Shown: positions 24,599 through 34,626 of the stretch, piece by piece
How the letters are laid out: every line of letters starts with the position of its first letter
How positions within the stretch are numbered: the stretch's first letter is position 1
NCBI RefSeq assembly: GCF_012843265.1
Contig: NZ_JABAIT010000004.1
Location: 1-64,000 of the forward strand
Length of the DNA stretch: 64,000 nt
Source of the DNA: Bacillus sp. DNRA2
Lineage (GTDB): Bacteria; Bacillota; Bacilli; Bacillales; Cytobacillaceae
Reading direction: 5' to 3'
The notes under the pieces: model-generated
Databases searched by the model: none
What the model was told of the DNA's origin: nothing
What the model saw: the letters and a program-made list of their open reading frames with translations, nothing else
Made by a program: the position numbers and the translations under genes

Positions 24599-25771
24599 AT
24601 GAAAAGACTAGTAATGATTGCTTTGTCTCTGCTGCTTTTGTTGACTGCTTGCGCTCCTAATTTTAAAAAGGAAGATGAAGTAGTCCAAAATAATAAGAGT
24701 GACTCTAAAGAGAAAGCAATTATTCCAAAGTATCAAATTTCAGATCAGTATTACCGGACGATTTTACCATTCAAACCAGGGGAAGCACGCGGCTTAGTCG
24801 TTAATAACTTAAATACTCGCTATGATATCAATGAGTTTGAGACTGGATTAATGCGCGTGGCGTTGAAAAACTTTAGTCCGGATAAGTATTTTTTCCAGGA
24901 AGGTCAGTATTTGAAAAAGAAGACAGTCGGATTATGGTTAAATCGTCAGTTTACACCAGAGCAACTTGCGGCTGAAGGACTGAAGGAAGATGAGAATATC
25001 GGGTTAAATCCGTTAGATGATGGGGTTGGCGATTTAAAGACTCGTAATGAGAAAAGTCCGATATATCTTGCCCATATATTAGAGCACGATTATTTAACGA
25101 AGGATGATAATGGGAATGTCCATCTCGATGGTGTTGTTATTGGCCTTGCATTAAATTCAGTGTACTATTATACAACTGTCCAGTATGGTGATGTGTTTGA
25201 ACGGAAAATTCCTCATGATGAGCTAGAGCGCAAAGGAAAGGAAATTGCGGCTGAGGTTGCTAAGCGAATCCGCGGTGTTGAGGGGCTTGGAGATGTACCA
25301 GTTACAATTGCCTTGTTCGAACAAGCTGATAAATCATCTGTTGTACCTGGAAATTTCTTTGCCTATGCAAATATGTCAGAAGGCAGCAATTCGCTTGGTG
25401 GCTGGGAAGCTGTTGATGAGAAGTACTATTTATTCCCATCAGAGTCGGCAACAAAGGATCATCGTGCTGATGTTACGTTCTTCCAAAACTTTAAGCAGGA
25501 TGTTGAAGAATATTTCCCTAATTTTAATGGTGTAATCGGCAAAGCATTTTATATTGGAAGTCAACTAAATGAAGTATCAATCAGTATACCGATTCAATTT
25601 TATGGAAAAGCAGAAGGGGTCGGCTTTACACAGTATGTAACAGGTTTAGTAATGGAGCATTTCCCTGATTATGTGACGGTACAGGTTTCGATCACCTCGG
25701 TTAATGGACCAGAGGCTTTAATTATCCGTAAAGCGGACCAGAACGAACCAATTGTTCATATTTATCAATAG
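24599..25771 (+). CDS. camS: CamS family sex pheromone lipoprotein
   Basis: CamS-type lipoproteins (YerH in B. subtilis) are named for the staphylococcal and enterococcal pheromone peptides released from their signal peptides. The role of the protein itself is unclear. The 390-residue protein has a signal MKRLVMIALSLLLLL and lipobox LTAC with Cys18. The mature part has the conserved RTILPFKPGEARGLV and LGGWEAVDEKY segments. AGAGAGGGAAACCG precedes the ATG, 13 bases after ligA. A terminator follows. Confidence 0.9.
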   Translation: MKRLVMIALSLLLLLTACAPNFKKEDEVVQNNKSDSKEKAIIPKYQISDQYYRTILPFKPGEARGLVVNNLNTRYDINEFETGLMRVALKNFSPDKYFFQEGQYLKKKTVGLWLNRQFTPEQLAAEGLKEDENIGLNPLDDGVGDLKTRNEKSPIYLAHILEHDYLTKDDNGNVHLDGVVIGLALNSVYYYTTVQYGDVFERKIPHDELERKGKEIAAEVAKRIRGVEGLGDVPVTIALFEQADKSSVVPGNFFAYANMSEGSNSLGGWEAVDEKYYLFPSESATKDHRADVTFFQNFKQDVEEYFPNFNGVIGKAFYIGSQLNEVSISIPIQFYGKAEGVGFTQYVTGLVMEHFPDYVTVQVSITSVNGPEALIIRKADQNEPIVHIYQ

Positions 25772-25802
25772 TAATACTTGAATTCGGAATTGCATAAACA
25801 TG

Positions 25803-25834
25803 GAAGGTGAGCGAATTGGCTTGCCTTCTTTTTA
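25803..25834 (+). terminator. Terminator after camS
   Basis: GAAGGTGAGC (25803-25812) pairs with GCTTGCCTTC (25819-25828) and is followed by TTTTT. Confidence 0.85.
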
Positions 25835-25885
25835 TATTGGGATAATGATAAAATAAGGGGGAAATCAGCGATAGGAGGCGGTAAA

Positions 25886-27433
25886 ATGGTACAACCTTAC
25901 AAACACGAGCCTTTCACAGATTTTACTGATGAGAAAAACCGAAATGAATATCTTCAGGGATTGCAAACAGTCGAAAGCTATCTAGGACGGGATTACGACT
26001 TAATTATCGGTGGTGTGAGAATTTCAACAGAAGCGAAAATCGTATCTTACAATCCTGCAAATAAACAGGAGATTATTGGTACGGTATCAAAGGCAAATCG
26101 TGACCATGCAGAACAGGCAATGCAGGCAGCGGTTTTAGCATTTAAAACATGGCGAAAATCAAAGCCAGAAATGCGGGCTGATGTATTGTTTAAAGCTGCG
26201 ACCATTTTACGGCGTCGTAAAGCTGAATTTTCAGCGTTATTGACGAAAGAAGCTGGAAAGCCTTGGCGAGAAGCGGATGCTGATACCGCGGAAGCCATTG
26301 ATTTTCTTGAATATTATGGACGACAAATGCTGCGGATAAAAGATGGTGCCCCGGTACAGAGTCGTCCGAATGAATTTAACCGTTATGACTATATTCCTTT
26401 GGGGGTAGGAATCATTATTTCACCATGGAACTTCCCGCTTGCGATTATGGCTGGAACGACAGTTGCGGCAATCGTAGCAGGTAACACAGTGCTGTTGAAG
26501 CCGGCTTCTGCTACCCCAATTGTCGCAGCTAAATTTGTTGAGGTGATGGAAGAAGCGGGACTACCTCCTGGGGTGTTGAACTTTGTTCCAGGCAGCGGGG
26601 CAGAGATAGGTGATTATTTAGTCGAACATAAGGATACTCGCTTTATTAGCTTTACTGGCTCCCGTGATGTCGGATTGCGTATTTATGAACGTGCCTCGAA
26701 AGTTACGGATGGGCAAATTTGGCTGAAACGGGTTATTGCTGAAATGGGCGGTAAAGATACGATTGTCGTCGATAGTGAGGCGGATTTGGAATTGGCAGCG
26801 CAGTCGATAGTAGCAAGTAGCTTTGGCTTCGCCGGGCAAAAGTGTTCAGCCTGTTCCAGGGTTATTGTTGTGGAAGCTGTATATGACCAGGTTTTAAAAC
26901 GTGTAGTTGAATTGACAAAGCAATTGGCGGTTGGTGATCCGGTTGAGGAGACAACCTTTATGGGACCGGTTATTGATGAGAATGCTTATAACAAAATTAT
27001 CGAATATATTGAAATAGGGAAGCAGGAAGGTAAGTTAGTTGCAGGTGGGACAGTGGACCTTTCAAAAGGCTATTTTGTTCAACCAACTGTTTTTGCTGAT
27101 CTTGACCCACAGGCAAGATTGATGCAAGAGGAAATCTTTGGGCCAGTAGTTGGTTTCTCAAAGGCAGGGACGTTTGAAGAAGCAATTGAATTGGGTAATC
27201 ATACTGAATACGGCTTAACTGGAGCGGTGATTACAAAAAATCGTGAGCATCTCGAACGGGCTCGAGAGGATTTCTATGTCGGTAATCTGTACTTTAACAG
27301 AGGATGTACCGGGGCAATCGTTGGTTATCAACCATTTGGTGGATTTAACATGTCTGGTACGGATTCAAAAGCTGGTGGCCCAGATTATTTATTGCTCCAT
27401 ATGCAAGCAAAAACCACTTCAGAAATGTTTTAA
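25886..27433 (+). CDS. pruA: 1-pyrroline-5-carboxylate dehydrogenase
   Basis: This enzyme oxidises glutamate semialdehyde to glutamate with NAD in proline and arginine catabolism. The 515-residue sequence follows B. subtilis PutC/RocA along its length. The catalytic Cys320 is in [11 protein letters not shown] and the general-base Glu lies in IAEMGGKDT near 286. [13 protein letters not shown] and LKPASATP line the NAD site, and the C-terminus QAKTTSEMF is typical. The second Cys (323), where homologues often have Gly, is unusual but outside the active position. GATAGGAGGCGG precedes the ATG. No putB or putP neighbours are present, so the partner proline dehydrogenase must be elsewhere. Confidence 0.93.
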   Translation: MVQPYKHEPFTDFTDEKNRNEYLQGLQTVESYLGRDYDLIIGGVRISTEAKIVSYNPANKQEIIGTVSKANRDHAEQAMQAAVLAFKTWRKSKPEMRADVLFKAATILRRRKAEFSALLTKEAGKPWREADADTAEAIDFLEYYGRQMLRIKDGAPVQSRPNEFNRYDYIPLGVGIIISPWNFPLAIMAGTTVAAIVAGNTVLLKPASATPIVAAKFVEVMEEAGLPPGVLNFVPGSGAEIGDYLVEHKDTRFISFTGSRDVGLRIYERASKVTDGQIWLKRVIAEMGGKDTIVVDSEADLELAAQSIVASSFGFAGQKCSACSRVIVVEAVYDQVLKRVVELTKQLAVGDPVEETTFMGPVIDENAYNKIIEYIEIGKQEGKLVAGGTVDLSKGYFVQPTVFADLDPQARLMQEEIFGPVVGFSKAGTFEEAIELGNHTEYGLTGAVITKNREHLERAREDFYVGNLYFNRGCTGAIVGYQPFGGFNMSGTDSKAGGPDYLLLHMQAKTTSEMF

Positions 27434-27472
27434 TTGGAAATTTTTCTTGAGATTTTTAGATTAATAATATGG

Positions 27473-27504
27473 ATCCAATCTCTTGTAGGGATTGGATTTT
27501 TTGT
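27473..27504 (+). terminator. Terminator after pruA
   Basis: ATCCAATC (27473-27480) pairs with GATTGGAT (27490-27497), followed by TTTTTTG. Confidence 0.88.
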
Positions 27505-27557
27505 ATTTAGTCAAAATAATTCTGTCTCATGTAGATAATATTCTGCTCGGTAAAATA

Positions 27558-27644
27558 TGTCGAAAAATTAAGAAAATTTGTCGAAAATAAATTCAGAAAA
27601 ATCTAACAAAATAGGTTCCATTTTCAAAAATCCTGTTATATAAT
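27558..27644 (+). promoter_or_regulatory. aceA promoter region with two TGTCGAAAA repeats
   Basis: TGTCGAAAA occurs at 27558 and again at 27579, exactly 21 bp (two helix turns) apart. A -10 box TATAAT lies at 27639-27644 with a weak -35 TTCCAT at 27616-27621 (17-bp spacing). The repeats would sit near -89 and -68, a usual place for an activator. No clear cre site was found here. Confidence 0.5.
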
Positions 27645-27651
27645 ACAAACA

Positions 27652-27927
27652 GATCAAAGATTTACTGTGTTATAACATTTACAATAATGTCTACAGAAGT
27701 ATTGATAAATAAGTGTTTTTACCAGTAGACAGCCAGTGATCTGTATTATTTGGGAGAGAATTGAGCGGATGCTCAGCTAATACCATAGTGTATTACAGCT
27801 TTCGACAAACTCACTCTGACCAAGTCTTGTTAGATTTCATATTATTCGCATATGAAATCTTAAGATTAATAACTAACTAGGATTTACTAAACAAAGGGGT
27901 ATTTCAAAAAAAGGGAGGAAGTATTTC
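27652..27927 (+). other. Long structured leader of aceA
   Basis: If the TATAAT at 27639 is used, the aceA mRNA has a leader of about 275 bases. It contains TGAGC/GCTCA (27762-27775) and an 11-bp perfect stem AGATTTCATAT/ATATGAAATCT (27832-27842 with 27850-27860). No T-run follows the stem, and I recognise no known riboswitch or T-box. Confidence 0.45.
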
Positions 27928-29211
27928 ATGACAAACGAAAGAGTAAAGCAACTTCAAGAAAGCTGGGAATTAGACGCACGCTGGAAAGGGATTACACGTC
28001 CTTATTCTGCAGAGGAAGTAATTAAACTACGCGGTTCAATCGACATCGAGTACACTTTAGCTCGTCGCGGTTCTGAAAAGCTTTGGAAACTTGTAAACGA
28101 AGAAGATTTTGTTAACGCACTTGGTGCATTAACTGGTAACCAAGCGGTTCAACAAGTTAAAGCTGGTCTTAAAGCAATCTACCTAAGCGGATGGCAAGTC
28201 GCTGCTGATGCTAACCTTGCTGGTCAAATGTACCCTGACCAAAGCTTATACCCTGCTAACAGTGTTCCTGCTGTTGTTAAACGTATTAACCAAGCATTAC
28301 AACGTGCTGACCAAATCACTCATGGCGAAGGCGACAACTCAATCGATTGGTTCGCTCCAATCGTTGCTGATGCTGAAGCTGGCTTCGGTGGTCAATTAAA
28401 CGTATTTGAACTAATGAAAGGCATGATCGAAGCTGGTGCGTCTGGCGTTCACTTCGAAGACCAACTTTCTTCTGAGAAAAAATGTGGTCACTTAGGCGGT
28501 AAAGTATTACTTCCAACTCAAACTGCAGTTAAAAACTTAATCGCTGCTCGTCTTGCAGCTGACGTAATGGGAACTCCAACTGTATTAATCGCTCGTACTG
28601 ATGCTAACGCTGCTGACCTTATCACTAGCGATGTTGACCCATACGATGCACCATTTATCGAAGGCGAACGTACTCCAGAAGGTTTCCACCGAGTTAAAGC
28701 TGGTATCGACCAAGCAATCGCTCGTGGTTTAGCTTACGCTCCATATGCTGATATGATCTGGTGCGAAACTTCTGAACCAAACCTTGAAGAAGCTCGTCAA
28801 TTTGCTGAAGCAATCCATGCGAAATTCCCTGGCAAATTACTTGCTTACAACTGCTCTCCATCATTCAACTGGAAAGCTAAGCTTGATGACGAAACAATTG
28901 CTAAATTCCAAGTTGAACTTGGCAAAATGGGTTACAAATTCCAATTCGTTACACTTGCAGGTTTCCATGCATTAAACCACAGCATGTTCAATCTTGCTCT
29001 TGGTTACAAAGATCGTGGTATGGCTGCATACTCTGAGCTTCAACAAGCTGAGTTCACATCTGAAAAAGATGGTTACACAGCTACTCGTCACCAACGTGAA
29101 GTAGGAACTGGCTACTTCGATAGCGTTTCTATGATCGTATCTGGTGGTACTTCTTCAACTACAGCTCTTAAAGGCTCAACTGAAGAAGAGCAATTCCAAG
29201 CATCTAAGTAA
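27928..29211 (+). CDS. aceA: Isocitrate lyase AceA
   Basis: AceA splits isocitrate into glyoxylate and succinate, the first step of the glyoxylate bypass used on acetate or fatty acids. The 427-residue protein has the active-site loop KKCGH (184-188) with Cys186, plus [30 protein letters not shown] and [24 protein letters not shown] precedes the ATG. No malate synthase gene is adjacent, unlike the aceBA pairs of many bacilli. Codon choice is strongly biased (CGT, GGT, AAC, TTC, GCT), unlike the neighbours, which suggests very high expression when induced. Confidence 0.96.
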   Translation: MTNERVKQLQESWELDARWKGITRPYSAEEVIKLRGSIDIEYTLARRGSEKLWKLVNEEDFVNALGALTGNQAVQQVKAGLKAIYLSGWQVAADANLAGQMYPDQSLYPANSVPAVVKRINQALQRADQITHGEGDNSIDWFAPIVADAEAGFGGQLNVFELMKGMIEAGASGVHFEDQLSSEKKCGHLGGKVLLPTQTAVKNLIAARLAADVMGTPTVLIARTDANAADLITSDVDPYDAPFIEGERTPEGFHRVKAGIDQAIARGLAYAPYADMIWCETSEPNLEEARQFAEAIHAKFPGKLLAYNCSPSFNWKAKLDDETIAKFQVELGKMGYKFQFVTLAGFHALNHSMFNLALGYKDRGMAAYSELQQAEFTSEKDGYTATRHQREVGTGYFDSVSMIVSGGTSSTTALKGSTEEEQFQASK

Positions 29212-29281
29212 TTTGCTTAATGCTTAATTGTTAATCTAGTTTTTACCTTGTGATTTTTACTCCTATATTTCTCCTATATTG

Positions 29282-29318
29282 CCTTCTCTTCTGTTGTCGA
29301 AGAGAAGGATTTTTTTGT
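29282..29318 (+). terminator. Terminator after aceA
   Basis: CCTTCTCTT (29282-29290) pairs with AAGAGAAGG (29300-29308), followed by ATTTTTTTG. Confidence 0.92.
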
Positions 29319-29327
29319 TTGTGGGAC

Positions 29328-29380
29328 TTTAACGTATTAGAGCGATGGGGGACAGTCCCCCATCGCTCTAATGCGTTAAA
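29328..29380. repeat. REP-like palindrome 1
   Basis: Two 25-base arms (29328-29352 and 29356-29380) with one G-U pair flank a CAG centre. The inner part is GATGGGGGA-CAG-TCCCCCATC and the outer ends are TTTAACG/TGCGTTAAA. It lies between the aceA terminator and yueI. Confidence 0.9.
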
Positions 29381-29383
29381 GGG

Positions 29384-29402
29384 GTGGGGGACTGTCCCCC
29401 AC
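29384..29402. repeat. REP-like palindrome 2
   Basis: GTGGGGGACTGTCCCCCAC follows palindrome 1 after 3 bases, making a tandem pair. Its centre is CTG, so by this mark it is in the opposite orientation to palindrome 1. Its outer arms are degenerate. Confidence 0.85.
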
Positions 29403-29477
29403 TACACTAAAGTGTTATTTTTCACGTTTTTTGGAATGCTACATACATAGTAGTAAGTTGAGGGGAGGGTATTCGAG

Positions 29478-29921
29478 TTGGAACGTTCAAAGGTTGATGA
29501 GTATTTGCAGCACGGGATACATGGTGCGATGGAAACAAAGTCGAGCGAACGCTTGAAATTTTTAACCTCGTTACGGGAACGTGTAATCGTTGCTCTAACG
29601 GAGGAACAGGTGAAGGAGAAGGATGTATTTCCGCAAGTTGTAGCCTTAATGAAGGAAAACGCCTCCGCACATTTATTTTTAAACGGTCATTTAGATTATC
29701 AATATTTGAGTAAGTACATCAAAATTGCCAGTGCCGCCAATTTGGAATTTACGATTGTTACCAACAAAGATTATTATTCCGAGTTAGGATTAGTGTTAGC
29801 GGCCAATACTGCCATTAATAAAGAAGATATTTACATCGATAGTAAAATGGCCATTAATTATGAACTTGCCGAAGAAAATGATAAAGGGCTCTTTTCAGGA
29901 ATCAAAAACCTATTTAAATAA
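29478..29921 (+). CDS. yueI: YueI family protein (DUF1694)
   Basis: This is a 147-residue cytosolic protein of the YueI family, of unknown function. The conserved start VDEYLQHGIHG, the block ERLKFLTSLRERVIVALT and the central HLFLNGHLDYQYLSKYIKIA support the call. The TTG at 29478 is preceded by GGGGAGGG at 8 bases and is therefore chosen. In B. subtilis yueI lies near the pncA-pncB genes; here pncB is about 5 kb downstream, so the neighbourhood is only partly kept. Confidence 0.85.
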   Translation: MERSKVDEYLQHGIHGAMETKSSERLKFLTSLRERVIVALTEEQVKEKDVFPQVVALMKENASAHLFLNGHLDYQYLSKYIKIASAANLEFTIVTNKDYYSELGLVLAANTAINKEDIYIDSKMAINYELAEENDKGLFSGIKNLFK

Positions 29922-29932
29922 GGAACAATCCT

Positions 29933-29969
29933 AAATAGACACTTCCCAAATAGGCAAGTGTCTATTTTT
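29933..29969 (+). terminator. Terminator after yueI
   Basis: AAATAGACACTT (29933-29944) pairs perfectly with AAGTGTCTATTT (29956-29967) and ends in TTTTTA. Confidence 0.88.
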
Positions 29970-30106
29970 ATTGACGTTTTTCGTGGTAAAATAGGCAATG
30001 GATTAATCTGGACAGACGCCGAAACATTGTTGCTTTAATGCGAAAAAGTTTGATATTATCTTATTATTGTGAAACTGTTCGAATAAATTTGGAGGTGACT
30101 AACAAA

Positions 30107-30397
30107 ATGACAAGAATTTCAGAGGAACAAGTAAAGCATGTCGCCCACTTAGCGCGATTAGCGATCACTGAAGAAGAGGCGGTAAAATTTACGAAGCAGC
30201 TTGATGCGATTATCACATTTGCTGAACAATTAAACGAACTCGATACGGAAAATGTGGAGCCAACTTCCCACGTTTTAGAACTAAAAAATGTATTGCGTGA
30301 AGATATCCCACAACCAGGACTTCCACGAGAAGAAGTACTGAAAAACGCACCACAGACCCAAGATGGACAAATTAAGGTGCCGGCTATTATCGAGTAA
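30107..30397 (+). CDS. gatC: Asp-tRNA(Asn)/Glu-tRNA(Gln) amidotransferase subunit C
   Basis: GatC is the small linker that holds GatA and GatB together in the transamidosome. The 96-residue protein starts [18 protein letters not shown] and contains [20 protein letters not shown], both typical. The ATG at 30107 follows GGAGGTGAC and is preferred to an upstream in-frame ATG at 30038, which has no ribosome site and would add a non-conserved tail. First gene of gatCAB. Confidence 0.95.
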   Translation: MTRISEEQVKHVAHLARLAITEEEAVKFTKQLDAIITFAEQLNELDTENVEPTSHVLELKNVLREDIPQPGLPREEVLKNAPQTQDGQIKVPAIIE

Positions 30398-30411
30398 GGA
30401 GGGGAAGAAAA

Positions 30412-31869
30412 ATGAGTTTATTTGATCAATCAATAGCAGATTTACATCAATTACTACATAAAAAAGAACTATCTGTTTCTGATTTAGTGGATCAATCTTT
30501 CAAACGAATCAATGAAGTGGAAGATAAAGTCCAAGCTTTTTTAACATTAAATGAAGAAAACGCTCGGGAGATTGCCAAAGCTTTAGATAGCAAGCTTGGT
30601 ACGGACGAAGCTAAGGGCTTGTTATTTGGAATGCCAATCGGTATTAAGGATAACATTGTAACCAAAAATCTACGCACAACTTGTGCTAGTAAAATTTTAG
30701 AGAATTTTGACCCAATCTATGATGCAACCGTTATGCAAAAATTGCATGCTGCTGAAACCGTTACGATTGGAAAATTGAACATGGATGAGTTTGCGATGGG
30801 GTCTTCAACAGAGAACTCTGGTTATCAAAAAACAAAAAATCCGTGGAATTTGGAAACTGTTCCTGGTGGATCTTCAGGTGGTTCAGCTGCATCTGTTGCA
30901 GCAGGTGAAGTATTATTTTCACTGGGCTCTGATACAGGCGGCTCGATTCGTCAGCCGGCAGCATACTGTGGAGTTGTTGGATTAAAACCAACATACGGCC
31001 GCGTATCTCGGTTTGGCTTAGTTGCATTTGCATCATCATTAGACCAAATCGGACCGGTTACGAGAACGGTTGAGGATAATGCGTATTTATTACAGGCCAT
31101 TTCCGGTCATGATGCAATGGATTCTACATCAGCTAATCTATCTGTGCCAAACTTTGTTGGAGCATTAACAGGTGATGTGAAAGGTCTAAAAATTGCTGTG
31201 CCTAAGGAATATCTTGGTGAGGGTGTACAAGATGAGGTCCGTGAATCAGTATTAGCAGCATTAAAAGTGCTTGAAAAGCTTGGTGCAACTTGGGAAGAAG
31301 TATCGCTACCGCACTCAAAATATGCGTTAGCCACTTATTATTTATTATCTTCTTCTGAGGCTTCGGCTAACCTTTCACGTTTTGACGGCGTCCGTTACGG
31401 TTATCGTACGCAAAATGCTGATAATTTAATTGATATGTATAAGAAAACTCGGGCTGAAGGATTTGGCGACGAGGTTAAGCGTCGGATTATGCTTGGAACT
31501 TTCGCATTAAGCTCTGGTTACTATGATGCCTATTATAAAAAAGCTCAAAAAGTTCGGACGTTAATTAAGCAAGATTTTGAAAAAGTCTTTGAAAAATATG
31601 ATGTCATTGTTGGACCAACTACGCCAACTCCTTCCTTTAAATTGGGTGAAAAGACGTCAGATCCATTAACGATGTATGCGAACGATATTTTAACCATCCC
31701 TGTTAACCTTGCAGGAGTACCAGGAATCTCTGTTCCTTGCGGCTTTTCAAATGGTCTGCCATTAGGGTTGCAAATTATCGGAAAGCATTATGATGAAGCA
31801 ACAGTATACCGCGTCGCACATGCTTATGAACAAGCGACTGATTTTCATAAACAAAAACCTGAACTGTAA
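30412..31869 (+). CDS. gatA: Aspartyl/glutamyl-tRNA amidotransferase subunit A
   Basis: GatA hydrolyses glutamine and passes ammonia to GatB. It is a 485-residue amidase-signature enzyme with the Ser-cisSer-Lys triad visible as Lys79 (GIKDNI), Ser154 (GGSSGGSAA) and Ser178 ([12 protein letters not shown]). The context GatC-GatA-GatB shows that it is the tRNA enzyme rather than a general amidase. AAGGAGGGG precedes the ATG, 15 bases after gatC. Confidence 0.97.
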   Translation: MSLFDQSIADLHQLLHKKELSVSDLVDQSFKRINEVEDKVQAFLTLNEENAREIAKALDSKLGTDEAKGLLFGMPIGIKDNIVTKNLRTTCASKILENFDPIYDATVMQKLHAAETVTIGKLNMDEFAMGSSTENSGYQKTKNPWNLETVPGGSSGGSAASVAAGEVLFSLGSDTGGSIRQPAAYCGVVGLKPTYGRVSRFGLVAFASSLDQIGPVTRTVEDNAYLLQAISGHDAMDSTSANLSVPNFVGALTGDVKGLKIAVPKEYLGEGVQDEVRESVLAALKVLEKLGATWEEVSLPHSKYALATYYLLSSSEASANLSRFDGVRYGYRTQNADNLIDMYKKTRAEGFGDEVKRRIMLGTFALSSGYYDAYYKKAQKVRTLIKQDFEKVFEKYDVIVGPTTPTPSFKLGEKTSDPLTMYANDILTIPVNLAGVPGISVPCGFSNGLPLGLQIIGKHYDEATVYRVAHAYEQATDFHKQKPEL

Positions 31870-31882
31870 GGGGTGAGAAGCA

Positions 31883-33310
31883 ATGGAATTTGAAACAGTG
31901 ATAGGACTTGAAGTCCACGTAGAATTAAAAACAGATTCAAAAATCTTTTCTGCTAGTCCGAACCATTTCGGTGCAGAGCCGAATATGAATACAAGTGTGA
32001 TTGATCTAGGCTATCCAGGCGTATTACCGGTCTTAAATCGCAAGGTTGTTGACTACGGCATGAAGGCCTGCATGGCGCTTAATTGCCAAATCGCTACTGA
32101 AACAAAATTTGACCGTAAAAACTACTTCTATCCAGATAATCCAAAAGCTTATCAAATTTCCCAATTTGATAAGCCAATTGGAGAGCATGGCTATATTGAC
32201 ATTGAAGTGGACGGCTATAAGAAACGCATCGGGATTACCCGTATTCACCTTGAAGAAGATGCCGGCAAGTTAAACCATGGCAAGGGATATTCACTTTGTG
32301 ATTATAATCGCCAAGGTACGCCGTTAATCGAAATCGTATCTGAGCCAGATATCCGCACTCCAAATGAGGCATATGCTTATTTGGAAAAATTAAAATCAAT
32401 CATTCAATATACTGGTGTTTCTGATTGTAAAATGGAAGAAGGATCATTGCGTTGTGATGCCAATATTTCGATTCGTCCTTTTGGCCAAGAAGAGTTCGGT
32501 ACGAAAACTGAGCTGAAAAACTTGAACTCGTTCAACTTCGTGCGCAAAGGTCTAGAGTACGAAGAAATTCGTCAACGTGAAGTTGTTTCCGCTGGCGGTG
32601 TTATTGAACAAGAAACACGCCGTTTCGACGAAGCAACTGGAGCAACTTTGTTAATGCGTGTAAAAGAAGGATCTGACGATTATCGTTATTTCCCAGAGCC
32701 TGACCTACCAGATATTTATATCGATGAGGAATGGAAGGCGCGCATTCGCGCAGAAATTCCTGAGCTTCCAGATGCACGGTTTAAGCGCTATACAGAAGAA
32801 TTGGGATTGCCGGAATATGATGCTCAAGTATTGACTGTAACAAAGGAAATGTCAGATTTCTTTGATGCTACAGTTGCGGCTGGAGCGGATGCCAAGCAAG
32901 CGTCGAACTGGATCATGGGTGAGGTTTCTGCCTACTTAAAGGCTGAAGCAAAGGAACTTCATGAAGTCGCTTTAACGCCAGATGGCTTAGCTGGTTTAAT
33001 CAAGTTGATTGTTGATGGTACCATCTCTTCAAAAATCGCAAAAACAGTATTTAAAGAATTAATAGAAAACGGTGGCAATGCAGAGGAAATCGTTAAAGCA
33101 AAAGGACTTGTGCAAATTTCTGATGAGGGTGCCCTGTTAAAAATTATCGGCGAAGTATTGGATAACAATCCGCAATCAATTGCTGATTTTAAAGATGGTA
33201 AACAAAAAGCAGTTGGCTTCCTTGTTGGTCAAATCATGAAAGCAACAAAAGGACAAGCCAATCCACAATTGGTTAACAAGCTATTGGTGGAAGAGATTAA
33301 TAAGCGCTAA
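31883..33310 (+). CDS. gatB: Aspartyl/glutamyl-tRNA amidotransferase subunit B
   Basis: GatB phosphorylates and amidates the misacylated Glu-tRNA(Gln) or Asp-tRNA(Asn). The 475-residue protein starts with the conserved [19 protein letters not shown] and has [18 protein letters not shown] and [16 protein letters not shown]. The C-terminal YqeY-like helical domain covers roughly residues 330-475. GGGGTGAG precedes the ATG, 14 bases after gatA. A long hairpin follows the stop. Confidence 0.97.
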   Translation: MEFETVIGLEVHVELKTDSKIFSASPNHFGAEPNMNTSVIDLGYPGVLPVLNRKVVDYGMKACMALNCQIATETKFDRKNYFYPDNPKAYQISQFDKPIGEHGYIDIEVDGYKKRIGITRIHLEEDAGKLNHGKGYSLCDYNRQGTPLIEIVSEPDIRTPNEAYAYLEKLKSIIQYTGVSDCKMEEGSLRCDANISIRPFGQEEFGTKTELKNLNSFNFVRKGLEYEEIRQREVVSAGGVIEQETRRFDEATGATLLMRVKEGSDDYRYFPEPDLPDIYIDEEWKARIRAEIPELPDARFKRYTEELGLPEYDAQVLTVTKEMSDFFDATVAAGADAKQASNWIMGEVSAYLKAEAKELHEVALTPDGLAGLIKLIVDGTISSKIAKTVFKELIENGGNAEEIVKAKGLVQISDEGALLKIIGEVLDNNPQSIADFKDGKQKAVGFLVGQIMKATKGQANPQLVNKLLVEEINKR

Positions 33311-33312
33311 GA

Positions 33313-33354
33313 GAAAATAGCTGGTGGATGCTGAGGTCCATCAGCTATTTTCAT
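33313..33354 (+). terminator. Terminator after gatB
   Basis: GAAAATAGCTGGTGGA (33313-33328) pairs over 16 bases with TCCATCAGCTATTTTC (33337-33352), with one G-U. The T-run is part of the second arm. It starts 3 bases after the gatB stop. Confidence 0.75.
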
Positions 33355-33518
33355 AGAAATTGTTTATTTGGTTAATGTGACAGGGGTTGCAGCAAAATAA
33401 CTCTAGTTGCATTTTTATCTATATAGTACTTGACGAAATGGCATGAAGAGATTATGTTAATTGATGGTAAAGTGTCAGATGATATATTAATGAAACTATT
33501 TGTTATAGGATGATGGAT

Positions 33519-34460
33519 ATGAAACGAGCTAGGATTATTTATAATCCTACTTCTGGGCGTGAAATCTTTAAAAAACATTTGCCAGAAGTATTACAAAGAC
33601 TTGAAATTGCCGGCTATGAAACCTCCTGTCATGCGACAACTGGTGCTGGCGATGCTACGTTTGCGGCAAGAGTTGCAGTAGAACGTCGCTATGATTTAGT
33701 TATTGCCGCAGGTGGAGATGGAACGATCAATGAAGTAGTCAATGGTTTGGCGGAGCAATCGTATCGGCCAAAACTTGGTATTATACCGGTTGGAACAACG
33801 AATGATTTTGCCCGAGCCCTCCATATATCTCGTGATATTTTAGCAGCAACAGATATTATTGTGAAGGGTGATACGATCCCTGTTGATATCGGAAGAATGA
33901 ATGATCGTTATTTTATCAACATTGCCGGTGGGGGTAGAATAACGGAATTAACTTATGAGGTTCCTAGCAGACTGAAGACAATGCTTGGGCAACTTGCTTA
34001 CTACTTAAAAGGGATGGAAATGCTGCCATCAATCAAAGCTTCAGAAGTAAGCATTGAGTATGACGGAAAGATGTTTGAAGGAGAAGTTATGCTGTTCCTT
34101 GTCGGATTGACCAATTCGGTTGGGGGATTTGAAAAGCTCTCTCCAGACTCATCGATTAATGACGGGTTATTCACGTTAATTATCATGAAAAAGGCGAATT
34201 TGGCTGATTTCATTAGAATTGCATCACTAGCAGTCCGCGGTGAACACGTTAATGATCCGCATGTAATCTATACGAAGGCAAATCGGATTAAGGTACAATC
34301 CAATGAAATTGTTCAGTTAAACCTGGACGGAGAATTTGGTGGCTTATTACCTGCTGAATTTGAAAATTTATATCGTCATTTAGAAGTATTCGTGCCTCTT
34401 GAAGAAATTCGTCCCGAGGATCGTCCTGATCGCTGGGAAAGTCCGGTCCAAAATGGCTAA
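33519..34460 (+). CDS. dagK: Diacylglycerol kinase DagK/DgkB
   Basis: This soluble diacylglycerol kinase returns diacylglycerol from lipoteichoic acid synthesis to phosphatidic acid. The 313-residue protein has the NAD-kinase-like catalytic loop GGDGT (65-69) in VIAAGGDGTINEVVNG, then IPVGTTNDFARAL and the C-terminal QLNLDGEFGG. Three close ATG codons exist. The one at 33519 gives the family start MKRARIIYNPTSG and has AGGA 8 bases upstream, so it is chosen over 33510 and 33513. It follows gatB as in B. subtilis. Confidence 0.94.
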   Translation: MKRARIIYNPTSGREIFKKHLPEVLQRLEIAGYETSCHATTGAGDATFAARVAVERRYDLVIAAGGDGTINEVVNGLAEQSYRPKLGIIPVGTTNDFARALHISRDILAATDIIVKGDTIPVDIGRMNDRYFINIAGGGRITELTYEVPSRLKTMLGQLAYYLKGMEMLPSIKASEVSIEYDGKMFEGEVMLFLVGLTNSVGGFEKLSPDSSINDGLFTLIIMKKANLADFIRIASLAVRGEHVNDPHVIYTKANRIKVQSNEIVQLNLDGEFGGLLPAEFENLYRHLEVFVPLEEIRPEDRPDRWESPVQNG

Positions 34461-34464
34461 AAGG

Positions 34465-34498
34465 AGTTCGCTCTAATTATTGGAGCGAACTTTCTTTT
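34465..34498 (+). terminator. Terminator after dagK
   Basis: AGTTCGCTCT (34465-34474) pairs with GGAGCGAACT (34482-34491), followed by TTCTTTTA. Confidence 0.85.
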
Positions 34499-34626
34499 AT
34501 TTTTATTTTTTCAAGAAAAAAATGTAATATTGAAGGGATAACTAAAATATAGACGAAATCGATACTTTTTTACCTAATGGGACATACTGTTGGAAAAAGT
34601 TGAGATGATCAGGGGGAAAATGTGTT

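Noticed and set aside
27660-27927. Glycine riboswitch or T-box in the aceA leader
   Set aside because: GGGAGAGA is present but the other conserved glycine-aptamer parts are missing, and there is no T-box sequence or terminator.
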